Shown here one piece after another: positions 26,936 to 35,345 of a stretch of 64,000 nt of DNA. A program made the position numbers and the translations under genes. Under the pieces are notes generated by a model. That model did no database searches. It saw only the letters and a list, made by a program, of their open reading frames with translations, and was not told the DNA's origin. Origin of the DNA: Streptomyces abyssalis. Its GTDB lineage: Bacteria; Actinomycetota; Actinomycetes; Streptomycetales; Streptomycetaceae. The DNA lies in NCBI RefSeq assembly GCF_001751365.1, contig NZ_LJGT01000041.1, positions 1,543,045-1,607,044 of the forward strand, in the 5' to 3' direction. The stretch's first letter is position 1, and the number at the start of each line of letters is the position of its first letter.

Positions 26936-27859
26936 ATGAAGAGACGTACGAAGACAGCCGCCGCTGTTCTCGTCCTGGCCGCGAGTGGCTGGATCGTCAG
27001 CGGAACAGCGGGAGCGGGCGAGGCGGATGGGAATTCGTCCCAGCAGACGAAGGACGCCGCACCCGCGGAACCCGCGGAGCGATCCGCCGCCCCGGCCGCC
27101 GGCTGCAGCGAGAACGACGGCAAGGGCAGCCAGGACACCACCCCCGCCGAAGCGGCGCTCTGCGACGCGGGAATCACCACCGCCCCCGTGGGGAGACTCA
27201 CCCGCCCGCAGGGAGACAAGGTAGGGCTCTGCACGGCGACGGTGGTGGCCCGGAACGTGGTGCTGACCGCCAAGCACTGCACCGGTGAGGAGGGAACCAG
27301 TCCCACGATGACCTTCACCCCCGGCCAGACCCCCGAGGGAAAGCCGCACGGTTCGTGGAAGAGCGAATCCATAGTCCGCTCCGCGACCCAGGATCTGGCC
27401 TTCATCAGGCTGGGCTCCGGCGGAGAGAGCGGCAAGCCGGTGGGCGACGTCGTGGGGACGCACAAGATGTGGTTCGACGTCCCCGACGCCTCCCTGCCCG
27501 CCACGAACAAGGGCCTGCCGGAGACGATCACGCTGATGGGCTACTCGGGAAGCGGCCACGACGACGGCACCTCGCTGGACCTGGAGATCTGCCAGAACGG
27601 CGCCGTGGACGAGACGGCCAGCGAGGTGACCGAGGCGGAGGAAGGCCCGTCCATCAGGTCAGGCGTCGTACACGGGGACTACGCCTGCTTCGCCGAAGGC
27701 GTCGACGGGCCCGTGATCGAGGGCGGGGCCTCGGGCGGCCCGTGGTTCGGGCTCGCCGCGGACGGCAAGCCGTACATCCTGGGCACGCATCACGGCGGGC
27801 ACCGGGCGGCGATCGCCGGCACCGAAGCGCAGGAGCTGCTGGAGAGCGCCTCCCGATAG
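26936..27859 (+). CDS. secreted trypsin-like serine peptidase
   Basis: 307 residues with a signal peptide (MKRRTKTAAAVLVLAASGWI, then SGTAGA) and an acidic, Ser/Ala-rich stretch before the catalytic domain. The triad is visible: His in VVLTAKHCTG, Asp in TQDLAFIRLG and Ser in EGGASGGPWFG. Cysteine pairs around the His and in CQNGAVDE/DYACFAEG fit extracellular disulphides. AAGGAG lies about ten bases before the ATG. It is convergent with the secreted amidohydrolase-like gene and they share a terminator. Confidence 0.85.
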   Translation: MKRRTKTAAAVLVLAASGWIVSGTAGAGEADGNSSQQTKDAAPAEPAERSAAPAAGCSENDGKGSQDTTPAEAALCDAGITTAPVGRLTRPQGDKVGLCTATVVARNVVLTAKHCTGEEGTSPTMTFTPGQTPEGKPHGSWKSESIVRSATQDLAFIRLGSGGESGKPVGDVVGTHKMWFDVPDASLPATNKGLPETITLMGYSGSGHDDGTSLDLEICQNGAVDETASEVTEAEEGPSIRSGVVHGDYACFAEGVDGPVIEGGASGGPWFGLAADGKPYILGTHHGGHRAAIAGTEAQELLESASR

Positions 27860-27870
27860 GAGCGCCAATG

Positions 27871-27915
27871 GAGCCGCACGGCCTCCGTTCTGACGGAACG
27901 GAGGCCGTGCGGCTC
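27871..27915. terminator. 20-bp perfect bidirectional terminator
   Basis: Stem from 27871-27890 (begins GAGCCGCACGG) pairing perfectly with 27896-27915 (ends CCGTGCGGCTC) around a five-base loop, between the convergent protease (ends 27859) and amidohydrolase-like (ends 27931) genes. Confidence 0.9.
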
Positions 27916-27930
27916 TTGGCTGACCGGCGG

Positions 27931-29253
27931 CTACTTCTTGATGCGCTGCTCGTAGTACTGCTTGACGGCCGCCGCGACGGCCTTGCCGGTCTCCTCGGGG
28001 TGGTCGTTCTTCAGCGAAGGGCCCATCTCCAGCTGCACCGCGTCGACCTGGCAGGGGGATTCGGTGCGCTCCAGCAGCGGTTCGTACGTCGTACCCGCCG
28101 CGTTTGCCTGCTGCTCCGGGTTCTCCTTCTGCAGGGCGCCGGTGATCCGTCGCGTGACGTCCTCGTTGGCCGCCTTGCCCCCCTCGCTCTCGTCCGCATA
28201 AAGGGCGCCCGTGCCTGCTGCCGTGCCGGCGCCCTCGACCTTCCGGGTCTCCTCCTTGGACGCCTCCGCCAGGCGCACTTCGCCGTCGATCACCTTCTCG
28301 CGCCCGACGACGCCGTCGTCCAGTTTCATGTCCGGGAAGGTCACCAGCGAACCGGTCTCGCCACCGCTCCCCGCGCTGCCGGCCGACTTGTAGAAGACCG
28401 GCTCCTGGCCTCCGACGGCGGCGAAGTCGTATCCCGCCAGCTTCTCGACGCCGTAATGCCGCGTCGTGTACCCGCCGTTGAAGGGGTCCTCGGACGCTTC
28501 GAGATCGTTGTGGAAGGCTTCCCCGGCCGGGATGAAACTCTCCGGGCTCTGGTAGATGCCCTGGCGGAGCACCTCACTCTGGAGCGGCTCGAGGAAGTCC
28601 TCCTTGATGCCGGGCTTGCTCGCCTCCGAGATCGAACTGCCTTCACCGGTACCGCGGTTGAGGTCGTCCGCCGCCTTGCCGTGCACGTCGATGATCAGTG
28701 CGCGCTCACTGGTCTTCTCTATCTTCCGGCAGAATTCGGCGACCTTGTCGTGATAGAGGCCGTAGCCTTCCTTCGCGTCCTGCGACCCGGCCTCGAAGTG
28801 CTGCCAGGCGCCGGCCGCGCGCCGGTTGTTGTCGACGAAGCCTCTGGCTATGGACGACTTGACGACGTACGGCTTCGCGGCCTCGTCGAAGTTGCTCCGG
28901 ATCGCGTCGGTGACCTCGATGGTGTTTCCGTCGAAGGCATCGAACGGCGCGTCCTCGTCGAAGGTCACCTCCCCGTCCCCGTAACCGGCGAATGCCGAGT
29001 CCTTCTTCCGTACGGGCGCGTCTCCCGGCTTGGTGTCGCCGCCGTGTCCGGCGAGGAGAAGAACGGGGATGTTGCCCTCCTGCAGGGTGACGCAGGCTCT
29101 CGTATCACCGCCCGCCGTCGTGCATTTAAGGGATTTCTGTTCCTCCACGGCAGGGGAGTACGGAGCGAGCAGCGCCCCGCCTGCAACGGCAGCCCCTGCG
29201 ACCGCCGTTGCTCTTATCCACTTCCTGGTCGCACTTCGGCCTCGTCCGGTCAT
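27931..29253 (-). CDS. exported N-formylglutamate amidohydrolase-like protein
   Basis: 440 residues. An Arg-rich start and hydrophobic stretch (TAVAGAAVAGGALLAPY) form a signal or anchor, so the enzyme acts outside the membrane. The body shows the zinc amidohydrolase pattern: PVLLLAGHGGDT near residue 63, RGFVDNNRRAAG near 136, LYHDKVAEFCRKI, RALIIDVHGKA near 185 and VDAVQLEMGPS near 405, with His and Glu candidates for metal binding. The family hydrolyses N-formylglutamate or other N-acyl amino acids; here an extracellular amide or peptide is more plausible. The assignment is by motif only. Confidence 0.6.
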   Translation of the reverse strand: MTGRGRSATRKWIRATAVAGAAVAGGALLAPYSPAVEEQKSLKCTTAGGDTRACVTLQEGNIPVLLLAGHGGDTKPGDAPVRKKDSAFAGYGDGEVTFDEDAPFDAFDGNTIEVTDAIRSNFDEAAKPYVVKSSIARGFVDNNRRAAGAWQHFEAGSQDAKEGYGLYHDKVAEFCRKIEKTSERALIIDVHGKAADDLNRGTGEGSSISEASKPGIKEDFLEPLQSEVLRQGIYQSPESFIPAGEAFHNDLEASEDPFNGGYTTRHYGVEKLAGYDFAAVGGQEPVFYKSAGSAGSGGETGSLVTFPDMKLDDGVVGREKVIDGEVRLAEASKEETRKVEGAGTAAGTGALYADESEGGKAANEDVTRRITGALQKENPEQQANAAGTTYEPLLERTESPCQVDAVQLEMGPSLKNDHPEETGKAVAAAVKQYYEQRIKK

Positions 29254-30037
29254 GAATTCCTCCTTCGGTTACGGCGACGGTCACTCGCCGACCGGTGGAC
29301 GGCGAGCTCCCGGGTCTGCGCGGCGTCCTGCAACAGGCAGAACCGGCAGTGCGTTCAGCGATCGGTGCATGCGCCTCTAACCCCCCTGCACACACCGGGA
29401 ACACGACACTCACCGTCAGTCCGCCGCCGAGGGGAGTCTCGACGGCAGCGGACGCGCCGTGCGCGTGCGCGATGGCCACGACACGGGACAACTCACTCCC
29501 CGGCTCGCGCTGTTGCTCACTCCCCGGCTCACTCCCGGGCTCACCGCCCGGGTCGTTCCGGCCGGTCTCCCGGCGTCGCGCGAGCGACATCAGCGACGTC
29601 ACGCGCTGAGGGGGGACGGGCGGCCCGGTGTTGCTGACTTCGAGCGTCCGGTCGTGGACGCTGAGCGTGATCCGGCCCTCGTCGTGGTTGTGGCGAACGG
29701 CGTTCTCCAGAAGGCCGCAGACCAGCCTGCCGAGTTGCACCGGGTCGCCGTCGACGGTCGTGGGCACGGTGCGGACGGCGAGCGTGAAGCCGCGGCACCA
29801 CACCTCGTCGGCATGGCCGGCGGCCACGGCCCGTACGAGATCGCTGAGTTCGACCGGCTCACGGCGCGGCGGCTCCCCGCCCGTCATCGGCGGGCACACG
29901 GCGTCGTCCTGTGAGAGCCCGCAGCGGACGGGTTCCGGGCAGCCGGCGGCCTCCGCGGGGCGCGCCGGGAGCGTCATCGGCGTCCACGGGTTCCGTTCCG
30001 GCCGTACGCTCGGGCGCGCGGACCGTTCTCCGCGCAT
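29126..30037 (-). pseudogene. decayed histidine-kinase-type ATPase
   Basis: Residues about 60-215 of this frame resemble the catalytic ATPase domain of a sensor kinase: N-box LLENAVRHN, a changed G1 (VSNTG instead of D-x-G), then SRVVAIAHAHG and GGGLTVSVVFP. There is no sensor, membrane segment or phospho-acceptor helix, the ATP-lid region is replaced by a GSEPGSE repeat, and the 3' end overlaps the next gene by 128 bases with a tail of non-coding character. It looks like a remnant of a kinase gene; a short functional ATPase is less likely. Confidence 0.45.
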
Positions 30038-30402
30038 ACCGAACTCACTTCTCTCGCTTCACCTACGGTCATGACGCCGGCTTCGGGCGCCGGCGAGGGC
30101 GGGCGGCCGGTACGTTTCCCCGTGCCTGAACAGGCTCTTCAGCGCTCGCCTGCCCACTGCGACATGATCCGGGGGCGGCGGCAGGCAGCGCATGAGTATG
30201 CGGCGCTCAAGTTCGGTATGAGGGGTGAGCTGGGACGACGGCCTGGACCGGGGGTACGGGTGCGTTCCCGGGGTCTCGTCTGTGTGAGGAAGGGGCTCAG
30301 TCGTGAGCTTCCTGCTGAAGGAGCACGGGTTGCCCTGGAACGGTTTCAGTTTCTGTACCGCACAAAGGCCCCGCTTCCGCGGGGCCTGAGGCGAACCGTG
30401 CG
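30038..30402. other. 365-base gap with a terminator
   Basis: AGGCCCCGC (30366-30374), TTCC loop, GCGGGGCCT (30379-30387) forms a compact hairpin followed on the minus strand by TTT, ending the DUF397 transcription unit. The rest contains open frames of doubtful quality only. Confidence 0.65.
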
Positions 30403-30630
30403 TCAGTTCGGAGAAGCCGTCGGGACCGAGCCCGCTCCTCGGGCTCGGCCGTGCGCGGCGTAACTCACGAACCGTCCCCACCCCTCATGCCCCACGGTGA
30501 ACGCGGGACGTGCCAAGTCCTTGGAGTCGCGTACGTGGACGGCCTGTTGGGCGACGGCGACCTCGATGCAGTTGTCGCCCTGAGCGGTGCTGTAGCTGGA
30601 CTTGTACCAGTAGATTTCGGACATGCTCAC
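30403..30630 (-). CDS. DUF397 protein, partner of a truncated XRE gene
   Basis: 75 residues. The DUF397 core is clear: YWYKSSYSTAQGDNCIEVAV, then VHVRDSKDLARPAFTVG and GWGRFVSYAAHG. Such proteins pair with Scr1-type XRE regulators. Here the XRE gene upstream (GTGA overlap) has lost its DNA-binding half, so this small protein may be orphaned. The last 16 residues after the core are an unusual extension. Confidence 0.8.
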   Translation of the reverse strand: MSMSEIYWYKSSYSTAQGDNCIEVAVAQQAVHVRDSKDLARPAFTVGHEGWGRFVSYAAHGRARGAGSVPTASPN

Positions 30631-31085
30631 AAGGCTCCTCGCATCCGCTGCAGCAGACCCGTGGAGTCCTTAGGGGAGAGGGCCTGCGAGCGCAGTCTGG
30701 CATAGCGCATCTGGATCCTGCTGACCTCTTTCGGGTCAGCGATCAGGCGGCCGTTCTCCTGGCCCTCGGAGTACGCGAGCCGCTGGCCGTGAGGGGTTTC
30801 CAGCACGCACGCGGGCCCGACCAGGCACGCGTGGAACTCGCTGTCGGCAGGCATGATCTGAAGCGTCGTGTTCCGCAGTGAGCACAAGTCAAGAATGTGG
30901 TCGAGGAGTTCACGTGTGACGTCGCCTCCGCCGAGGCGGCGCATCAGGACGGATTCCTCGACGACGAAGTCGAACGTGGTGTTGGGCTTCTCGCGCAGCA
31001 GCCGTTGACGGTCCATCCGGGCAGTAACCGTGACTTCCAACTCGTCGTCGGTCAGTGGCGGAACGGTGACCGCTTCCCTGGTCAC
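30627..31085 (-). pseudogene. 5'-deleted XRE (DUF5753) regulator
   Basis: 152 codons corresponding to the C-terminal DUF5753 part of a Scr1-type regulator: TARMDRQRLLREKPNTTFDF, VVEESVLMRRLGGGDVTREL, GQRLAYSEGQENGRL and QALSPKDSTGLL. It aligns with residues from about 113 onward of the intact 274-residue protein encoded at 56827-57651. The helix-turn-helix half is absent. Immediately upstream, on the other strand, begins a 5'-deleted ATPase fragment, so one deletion removed the start regions of both divergent genes. Confidence 0.75.
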
Positions 31086-31253
31086 CGCCCCGACGCGGGT
31101 TCCGAGACCGAGTCCGGCCGCGGGCTCCTGCTGATCGGAGCGCTCGCCGACCGCTGGGGCGCGGAGCCGTACCCACCGAGCGGCAAGACAGTGTGGGCCG
31201 AGACAGACCTCCGATCTCCAGGCGACTCGTCAGAGCGTCACCACGGGTCGTAG
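31083..31253 (+). pseudogene. 5'-deleted anti-sigma-like ATP-binding protein
   Basis: Only the C-terminal third remains: TESGRGLLLIGALADRWGA, then PSGKTVWAETD. The intact counterpart at 57797-58333 reads AESGRGLLLVSQLAERWAV and PGKTVWAEVPT. The N-box half of the ATPase is missing. It ends in TAG at 31251-31253, overlapping the 3' end of the minus-strand gene at 31238. Confidence 0.7.
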
Positions 31254-31573
31254 GCGAGGACCAGATACGCGTAACGAACGGCTGCAAGGACCAGCATCGC
31301 GGCCGGTGGTGCGAACCAGAGTCGTCGCAGCCAGCTCAGCTTCACAGGGAGGATGGTCAGCAGCAGCGTCGGCAAGGCGAAGCCCATCGTGAACAGCGCG
31401 CCAAGTCCGGCGCCGTCCAGCGCCTCCTGGTCGTGTTCGTCCTGCGGCACCATCCAGAACGCGACGAAGAGCCAGAACGCGGCGACGAGGTTGCATCCGC
31501 CCAGCACGAGCACGCTGAGCACGGACCCGAGAGCGCGTGGCCGTCCCGGTCGCTGTTCCTGCTGCACGGTCAC
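31238..31573 (-). CDS. small three-helix membrane protein
   Basis: 111 residues with membrane segments near residues 16-40, 55-75 and 84-107 (for example VLVLGGCNLVAAFWLFVAFW, APPAAMLVLAAVRYAYLVLA). Its ATG overlaps the stop of the transglycosylase gene, so it is made with a predicted secreted murein-cleaving protein. Immunity to that enzyme or a role in its export are both possible; no family recognised. Confidence 0.65.
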   Translation of the reverse strand: MTVQQEQRPGRPRALGSVLSVLVLGGCNLVAAFWLFVAFWMVPQDEHDQEALDGAGLGALFTMGFALPTLLLTILPVKLSWLRRLWFAPPAAMLVLAAVRYAYLVLAYDPW

Positions 31574-32937
31574 CTCAGAGCCTGCCCTGCCTGTTCACGA
31601 TTCTGCTCGAATCTGTCGGCGTAGCCCTGGGCGTCGCCGCCTTCCCAGTGAGGACCGCCGTTGTACCGCGCGGCCAGCTCGCGGTACTGGGCTTGCGTCA
31701 TCTCCTCCGGCGGCACGTCGGCGAATGAGCTCTGGGCCTTGAGATCGGCCATGTACTTCGCGGAGATCAGCATGTTCTGGCTGGGGTCCTTCAACGAGGT
31801 GGTCAATTCGTCGCGCTGGTCCTCGGTGAGATTCTCCGGGTCGTACCCCAGGACCTCCGCCGCGCGGCGGACCTGCACGGCCATCGGGCCGTACGAGGTG
31901 TTGTCGCGGTCCCCGGCGAGTGGGCCGGGAAGGTAATCCGGGGTGAGCGGGCTCCACCCGGACTCGGCAGCGCTGCGAGCCCAATCGGTCATGCCGTCGG
32001 CGACGTAGGGCTTGCCGCCGACCTCGATCCAGGCGATGCCGGCCATCATGTCCGGCGGAAGGCCGTACGCCCGCGCGGCCTCCTTGATGGCACCCTTGTT
32101 CGCCGCGATCCACTCCTCCTTGCTGCCGAAGGCGTCGGTCAGCCACATGCTGTCGACCTCAGGCATGCTCTTGCGGTTGTTCCGAAGGTCCTGGAGCAGC
32201 GGTGAGACTTTCTCGTCGCCGACCATCGGCAGGCTCCCCTTGCCCTCGGTGCTGCCGGGTAGCTGTGTGAGCGGGTTGTCGGCGGCCTCCACCTTCTCGA
32301 AGGACAGCGCCTTGACCTTGAAGAGCAGGGCTGCTGCGTCCTTGTTCGCGGTGCGGAAGTCGGGGATCAGGCCCTTGGCCCGCTTGAGAGCGGCCACGCA
32401 CTCGGCGCGCGGACCCCTCTCCGCGCGCAGGGCGGCGCTGAACGCCTCGTCGGCCTGGTCGTAGTAGCGGTTGGCGTCGTCTCTGATGGCGTCGGCGTCC
32501 ACGCCGAGTTCGGCGAACCAGTCGAGCACACCCGTCGTGGACCGCACGTCTTCCCAGCGCCGCATCGGCTCGGCATCCTGTGCCGTACGCGTGATCGGCA
32601 TGGCCTCGCGGGAGATCACCTCGGACAGCCGGTCCTGTGCGTCTCCGCCTTGCCGGAGACTCTTCCGGGCTTCCTCAACGGCGTCGGCGTACTTCAGCAG
32701 CGCCTTCCACGCCGCTTCATAGCCTTCCATCAGCCCCTGGACCAGGCCCCGTACGTCCTTCAGCCGCTCCTCGTAGGAGGCCCGGGCGTCGCTGGTCCAC
32801 TCCACGGACTGCGCCCTCTTGACGGAAGGTTCGAGGGAGTCCAGCAGGTCGCGCATGCGCTTGTATTCCGCGGCGTTGCGCTCGATCAGCTTGGGGTCGC
32901 AGTCCTCCAGGAACTCGACGTCCGCGTAGTAGGTCAC
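31570..32937 (-). CDS. WXG-like N-terminus fused to a lytic transglycosylase domain
   Basis: 455 residues. Residues about 1-120 are all-helical and resemble T7SS substrates (ADVEFLEDCDPKLIERNAAE, MRDLLDSLEPSVKRA with the W at VEWTSDARASYEERL). A linker leads to a lysozyme-like SLT domain from about residue 285: AYGLPPDMMAGIAWIEVGGK carries the likely catalytic Glu, then SYGPMAVQVRRAAEVLGYD and YRELAARYNGGPHW. It probably cleaves peptidoglycan outside the cell. No signal peptide is present, consistent with T7SS-type export. It starts five bases after the preceding gene. Confidence 0.75.
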   Translation of the reverse strand: MTYYADVEFLEDCDPKLIERNAAEYKRMRDLLDSLEPSVKRAQSVEWTSDARASYEERLKDVRGLVQGLMEGYEAAWKALLKYADAVEEARKSLRQGGDAQDRLSEVISREAMPITRTAQDAEPMRRWEDVRSTTGVLDWFAELGVDADAIRDDANRYYDQADEAFSAALRAERGPRAECVAALKRAKGLIPDFRTANKDAAALLFKVKALSFEKVEAADNPLTQLPGSTEGKGSLPMVGDEKVSPLLQDLRNNRKSMPEVDSMWLTDAFGSKEEWIAANKGAIKEAARAYGLPPDMMAGIAWIEVGGKPYVADGMTDWARSAAESGWSPLTPDYLPGPLAGDRDNTSYGPMAVQVRRAAEVLGYDPENLTEDQRDELTTSLKDPSQNMLISAKYMADLKAQSSFADVPPEEMTQAQYRELAARYNGGPHWEGGDAQGYADRFEQNREQAGQALR

Positions 32938-32942
32938 GGCGA

Positions 32943-33275
32943 TCAGTTTCCCTTCGGCGCGACATACGACGACGAGTCGACGAAGTCCTTCAAAGCGGCC
33001 GCGGTGCTGCTCTCCACAGAGGTGTAGTTGTTGCCCGTGGCCTTGAGCAGGGTGGACAGCGCGGTCAGCAGCGCGGCGAGATCCTTGCCCTGGTCGTCGG
33101 CGAAGCGGGCGAAATCCAGCACCGCGACCGACACGTCCCTGTGCGAGCGCGGCACGCGCGCCATGGTGCCGATGTCGCCGTCGAGACTGCCCTGTTCGAG
33201 CAGCCCGGCGATCTCCAGCAGCAGGTGCGCGCTGCCGTCGATCGACTCGGGCACCGCGCTGAAGCCCTCACCCAT
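32943..33275 (-). CDS. WXG100/EspC-like small helical protein
   Basis: 110 residues, helical, no cysteines, with the pattern of ESX-associated partners (IDGSAHLLLEIAGLLEQGSL, then VAVLDFARFADDQGKDLAALLTAL, of which FARFADDQGKDLAALL is typical). First gene of a three-gene operon with the transglycosylase and small membrane protein, so a chaperone/partner role in its export is inferred. No secretion ATPase is within the window. Confidence 0.65.
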   Translation of the reverse strand: MGEGFSAVPESIDGSAHLLLEIAGLLEQGSLDGDIGTMARVPRSHRDVSVAVLDFARFADDQGKDLAALLTALSTLLKATGNNYTSVESSTAAALKDFVDSSSYVAPKGN

Positions 33276-33570
33276 CCCCCGACCTCCGTCCCCCGGTTCA
33301 CGTCGATGGCAAGGCTAGCCAACGCCCTGGCCGGGCGGCAGCGTGCAAGCGGGAGGTAGGCGGGTTTCGGCCGCCTCAAGACGCGCACCCGAAGCAAGGC
33401 CCCACCGATTCTCTCCGGAACTGTCAACTGGCTTGGTCTGATCCTTGGTTGAAGCCGGGCCGGGAGTTGAATGCCCGCAAGGGTGAGCGCGTCGACGCCG
33501 GACCGGGAACGGTCCCCCGGGCGTCTGCGTCGTACATGCATTCACGTCCACGGCTCGGAGGAGATGGGGC

Positions 33571-34629
33571 ATGCACGAAGGCACGCGGCGGGCCGCCGCT
33601 GTCCTGGCGGCGGCGATACCCCTCCTGGCGGCGGCGATGGCGGCCGTGCAACTGGCGGCCCTGGACAGCGCGATCTCCGCTGGACGCCCTGGCTACCCCG
33701 AGGACGACGCGGACGACGCGGAAGAGATGTGGAGGGCCGGCCTGCACGACGTGGCCTGGGACTGCGGCCCGCTGCTGCTCGTCGGGCTTCTCGCGGTGCT
33801 CTTCGCCCACAGGCTGTGGCGCGGCTCGGCGCGGTCCGGAGGCGCCCTGGCCTGCTTGGCCGTGCCGATGCTCTTCGCCGGGTACATCGCCTTGGGCGCC
33901 GACGCGGTCAGCGGCGCGCTCTGGCTCGGCACCAGCGACACGGGCAGCACGCTCGTCGACACGCCTGGCTGGTGCGAGCCCGCGTCGAAGGCGCTGCTGT
34001 GGGCGACCGCCGTCGTCCAACTGGTCCTCGTCGTCGTGCTGCGGCCCTGGCAGCTGCTGAACGAAGCGGCAGAGCCGCGACTCGACCCTGACCGGACCCG
34101 TCGCGGCTCGTGGCTGCTCACAGCCGCGGCCGGTCTCGGACTCGGGCTGATCGGGCTGTACTGGGCGGCCTTCGGAATCACGGAGGCCCGGGTGCAGCAC
34201 CTGGCCGAGGCTGACGACCTGCACTACGCCGGCCTGACGCTGCTGTGGACGGGAGCGCCGCTCGCACTCGTCTGCCTGGCCCTCCTCGCTCTCGCGCTTC
34301 CGGCTCGCCGCGGGGTGTTCTGGGTGACGGCGTGCGTGTGGCCGCTGAATGCGCTGATGCTGTCGGCGGTGGTGCTCGTCGGCTGGGCACACCCGCTCAA
34401 GCTGGACCTGATCGAGGAGGGCGCCGACGCCGGGGACGACTACGGGCCGGTCATCGACGCGATCCCCGGCTGGTACATCCCCGCGCGCATCGCGCTCTCG
34501 CTCGCGGTCGTGGCCGTGTGCTTCGTCGCGGCGAAGTCCCTGAGAAGCTCCCGGGCGACTGGCCGGGACCGAGCCGGGCCACTCGGCCGACGGCACGGCG
34601 AATACTCGGCCACGACCACCGGCCCGTGA
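33571..34629 (+). CDS. polytopic membrane protein of unknown function
   Basis: 352 residues with about eight hydrophobic segments arranged as two sets divided by a charged loop near residues 165-180 (EAAEPRLDPDRTRRG). Asp/Glu-rich loops follow the first and seventh helices. The C-terminus is basic. No family recognised. It stands divergent from the T7SS-like operon; a CGGAGGAG sequence precedes the ATG. Confidence 0.65.
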   Translation: MHEGTRRAAAVLAAAIPLLAAAMAAVQLAALDSAISAGRPGYPEDDADDAEEMWRAGLHDVAWDCGPLLLVGLLAVLFAHRLWRGSARSGGALACLAVPMLFAGYIALGADAVSGALWLGTSDTGSTLVDTPGWCEPASKALLWATAVVQLVLVVVLRPWQLLNEAAEPRLDPDRTRRGSWLLTAAAGLGLGLIGLYWAAFGITEARVQHLAEADDLHYAGLTLLWTGAPLALVCLALLALALPARRGVFWVTACVWPLNALMLSAVVLVGWAHPLKLDLIEEGADAGDDYGPVIDAIPGWYIPARIALSLAVVAVCFVAAKSLRSSRATGRDRAGPLGRRHGEYSATTTGP

Positions 34630-34631
34630 AC

Positions 34632-35073
34632 TCAAGAGCGTTCGAAGGTCGTCACGCCGGCCCGGTACCGGGCGTCCTCGCGGGCTTCTGAGATCTCGAC
34701 GACGAAGTCGGGGAGGGCATGGCCGGCCGGACTGCCGTCCGCCCGTGGTCGAGCCGGGTTCCGCTTCCCAGTCGATCAGATGAACCACTGCACAGTACTT
34801 TCCGCTGTCCAGCGGGACGGTGTTGCATCCCGCGGACGAGGCATCGACCTCCTCGATGCCTCCAGTGCAGACGGTTCCGTGCGACGCGAGAAGATAAGGA
34901 CCGGAGCTCACGAAGACGTACTCGCGCTCCCTCCCGGTCAGCCCTCCGCGTTCCGTGCGTCCCCTCAGGGCGAGTTGATACGCCCCGTCACTGCCGATGT
35001 TCACCGGGACGAACGCCCCTGCCTCTATGTACGGCAGGAAGCGGGCGTCCTCTCCGAACGTGGCTTGGTCCAA
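34632..35073 (-). pseudogene. frameshifted, 5'-truncated gene of unknown function
   Basis: The first 90 codons read as a plausible protein (ARFLPYIEAGAFVPVNIGSD, EYVFVSSGPYLLASHGTVC, YCAVVHLIDWEAEP). After DWEAEP near 34745 coding character switches to the +1 frame: AGHALPDFVVEISEAREDA, then RAGVTTFERS and a stop at 34632. A one-base insertion in the CCC/GGC run explains this. An in-frame TGA lies three codons before the only possible start (TTG), so the 5' end also looks lost. Confidence 0.55.
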
Positions 35074-35135
35074 GCCGAATCAGGCCGTGGCGAAAAATCG
35101 GCGTTAACTCCCGCCCCGACCCTTGCCAAGCGGAG

Positions 35136-35160
35136 TTAGTACGTGTTCGGATTAGTTCTG
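35136..35160. promoter_or_regulatory. conserved operator candidate of the nicotinate cluster, copy 1
   Basis: 25-bp sequence beginning TTAGTACGTGTTCGG and ending ATTAGTTCTG. It recurs with one change at 46620-46644 before nicE. The core TTAGTACG-TGTT-CGGATTA is an imperfect inverted repeat, as expected for a dimeric MarR-type repressor. It lies about 185 bases upstream of nicX. Confidence 0.75.
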
Positions 35161-35345
35161 CCCAGGCGTACAGCGCCTGCAGATTTCCGCTGGTCAGAGC
35201 CTATGCGGTGGGCCGATTCCGGCCTGCGCCGACGACGCCCCGACGGCCGCGAACGGCCTCGACGGTCCGCTTTCCGCGGTGGAGCGCCGTCACGGACAGG
35301 CCACAGGCCCCCATAGCTGAAGCGAAGACTCCTGGAGGAACATCC

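Noticed and set aside
30059..30481. 140-codon minus-strand frame downstream of the DUF397 gene
   Set aside because: It overlaps the DUF397 gene end and the terminator and has no ribosome site or recognisable domain.
33424..35073. 549-codon minus-strand frame
   Set aside because: Only its first hundred codons look coding; the remainder is antisense to the membrane protein at 33571-34629. Kept as a frameshifted pseudogene instead.
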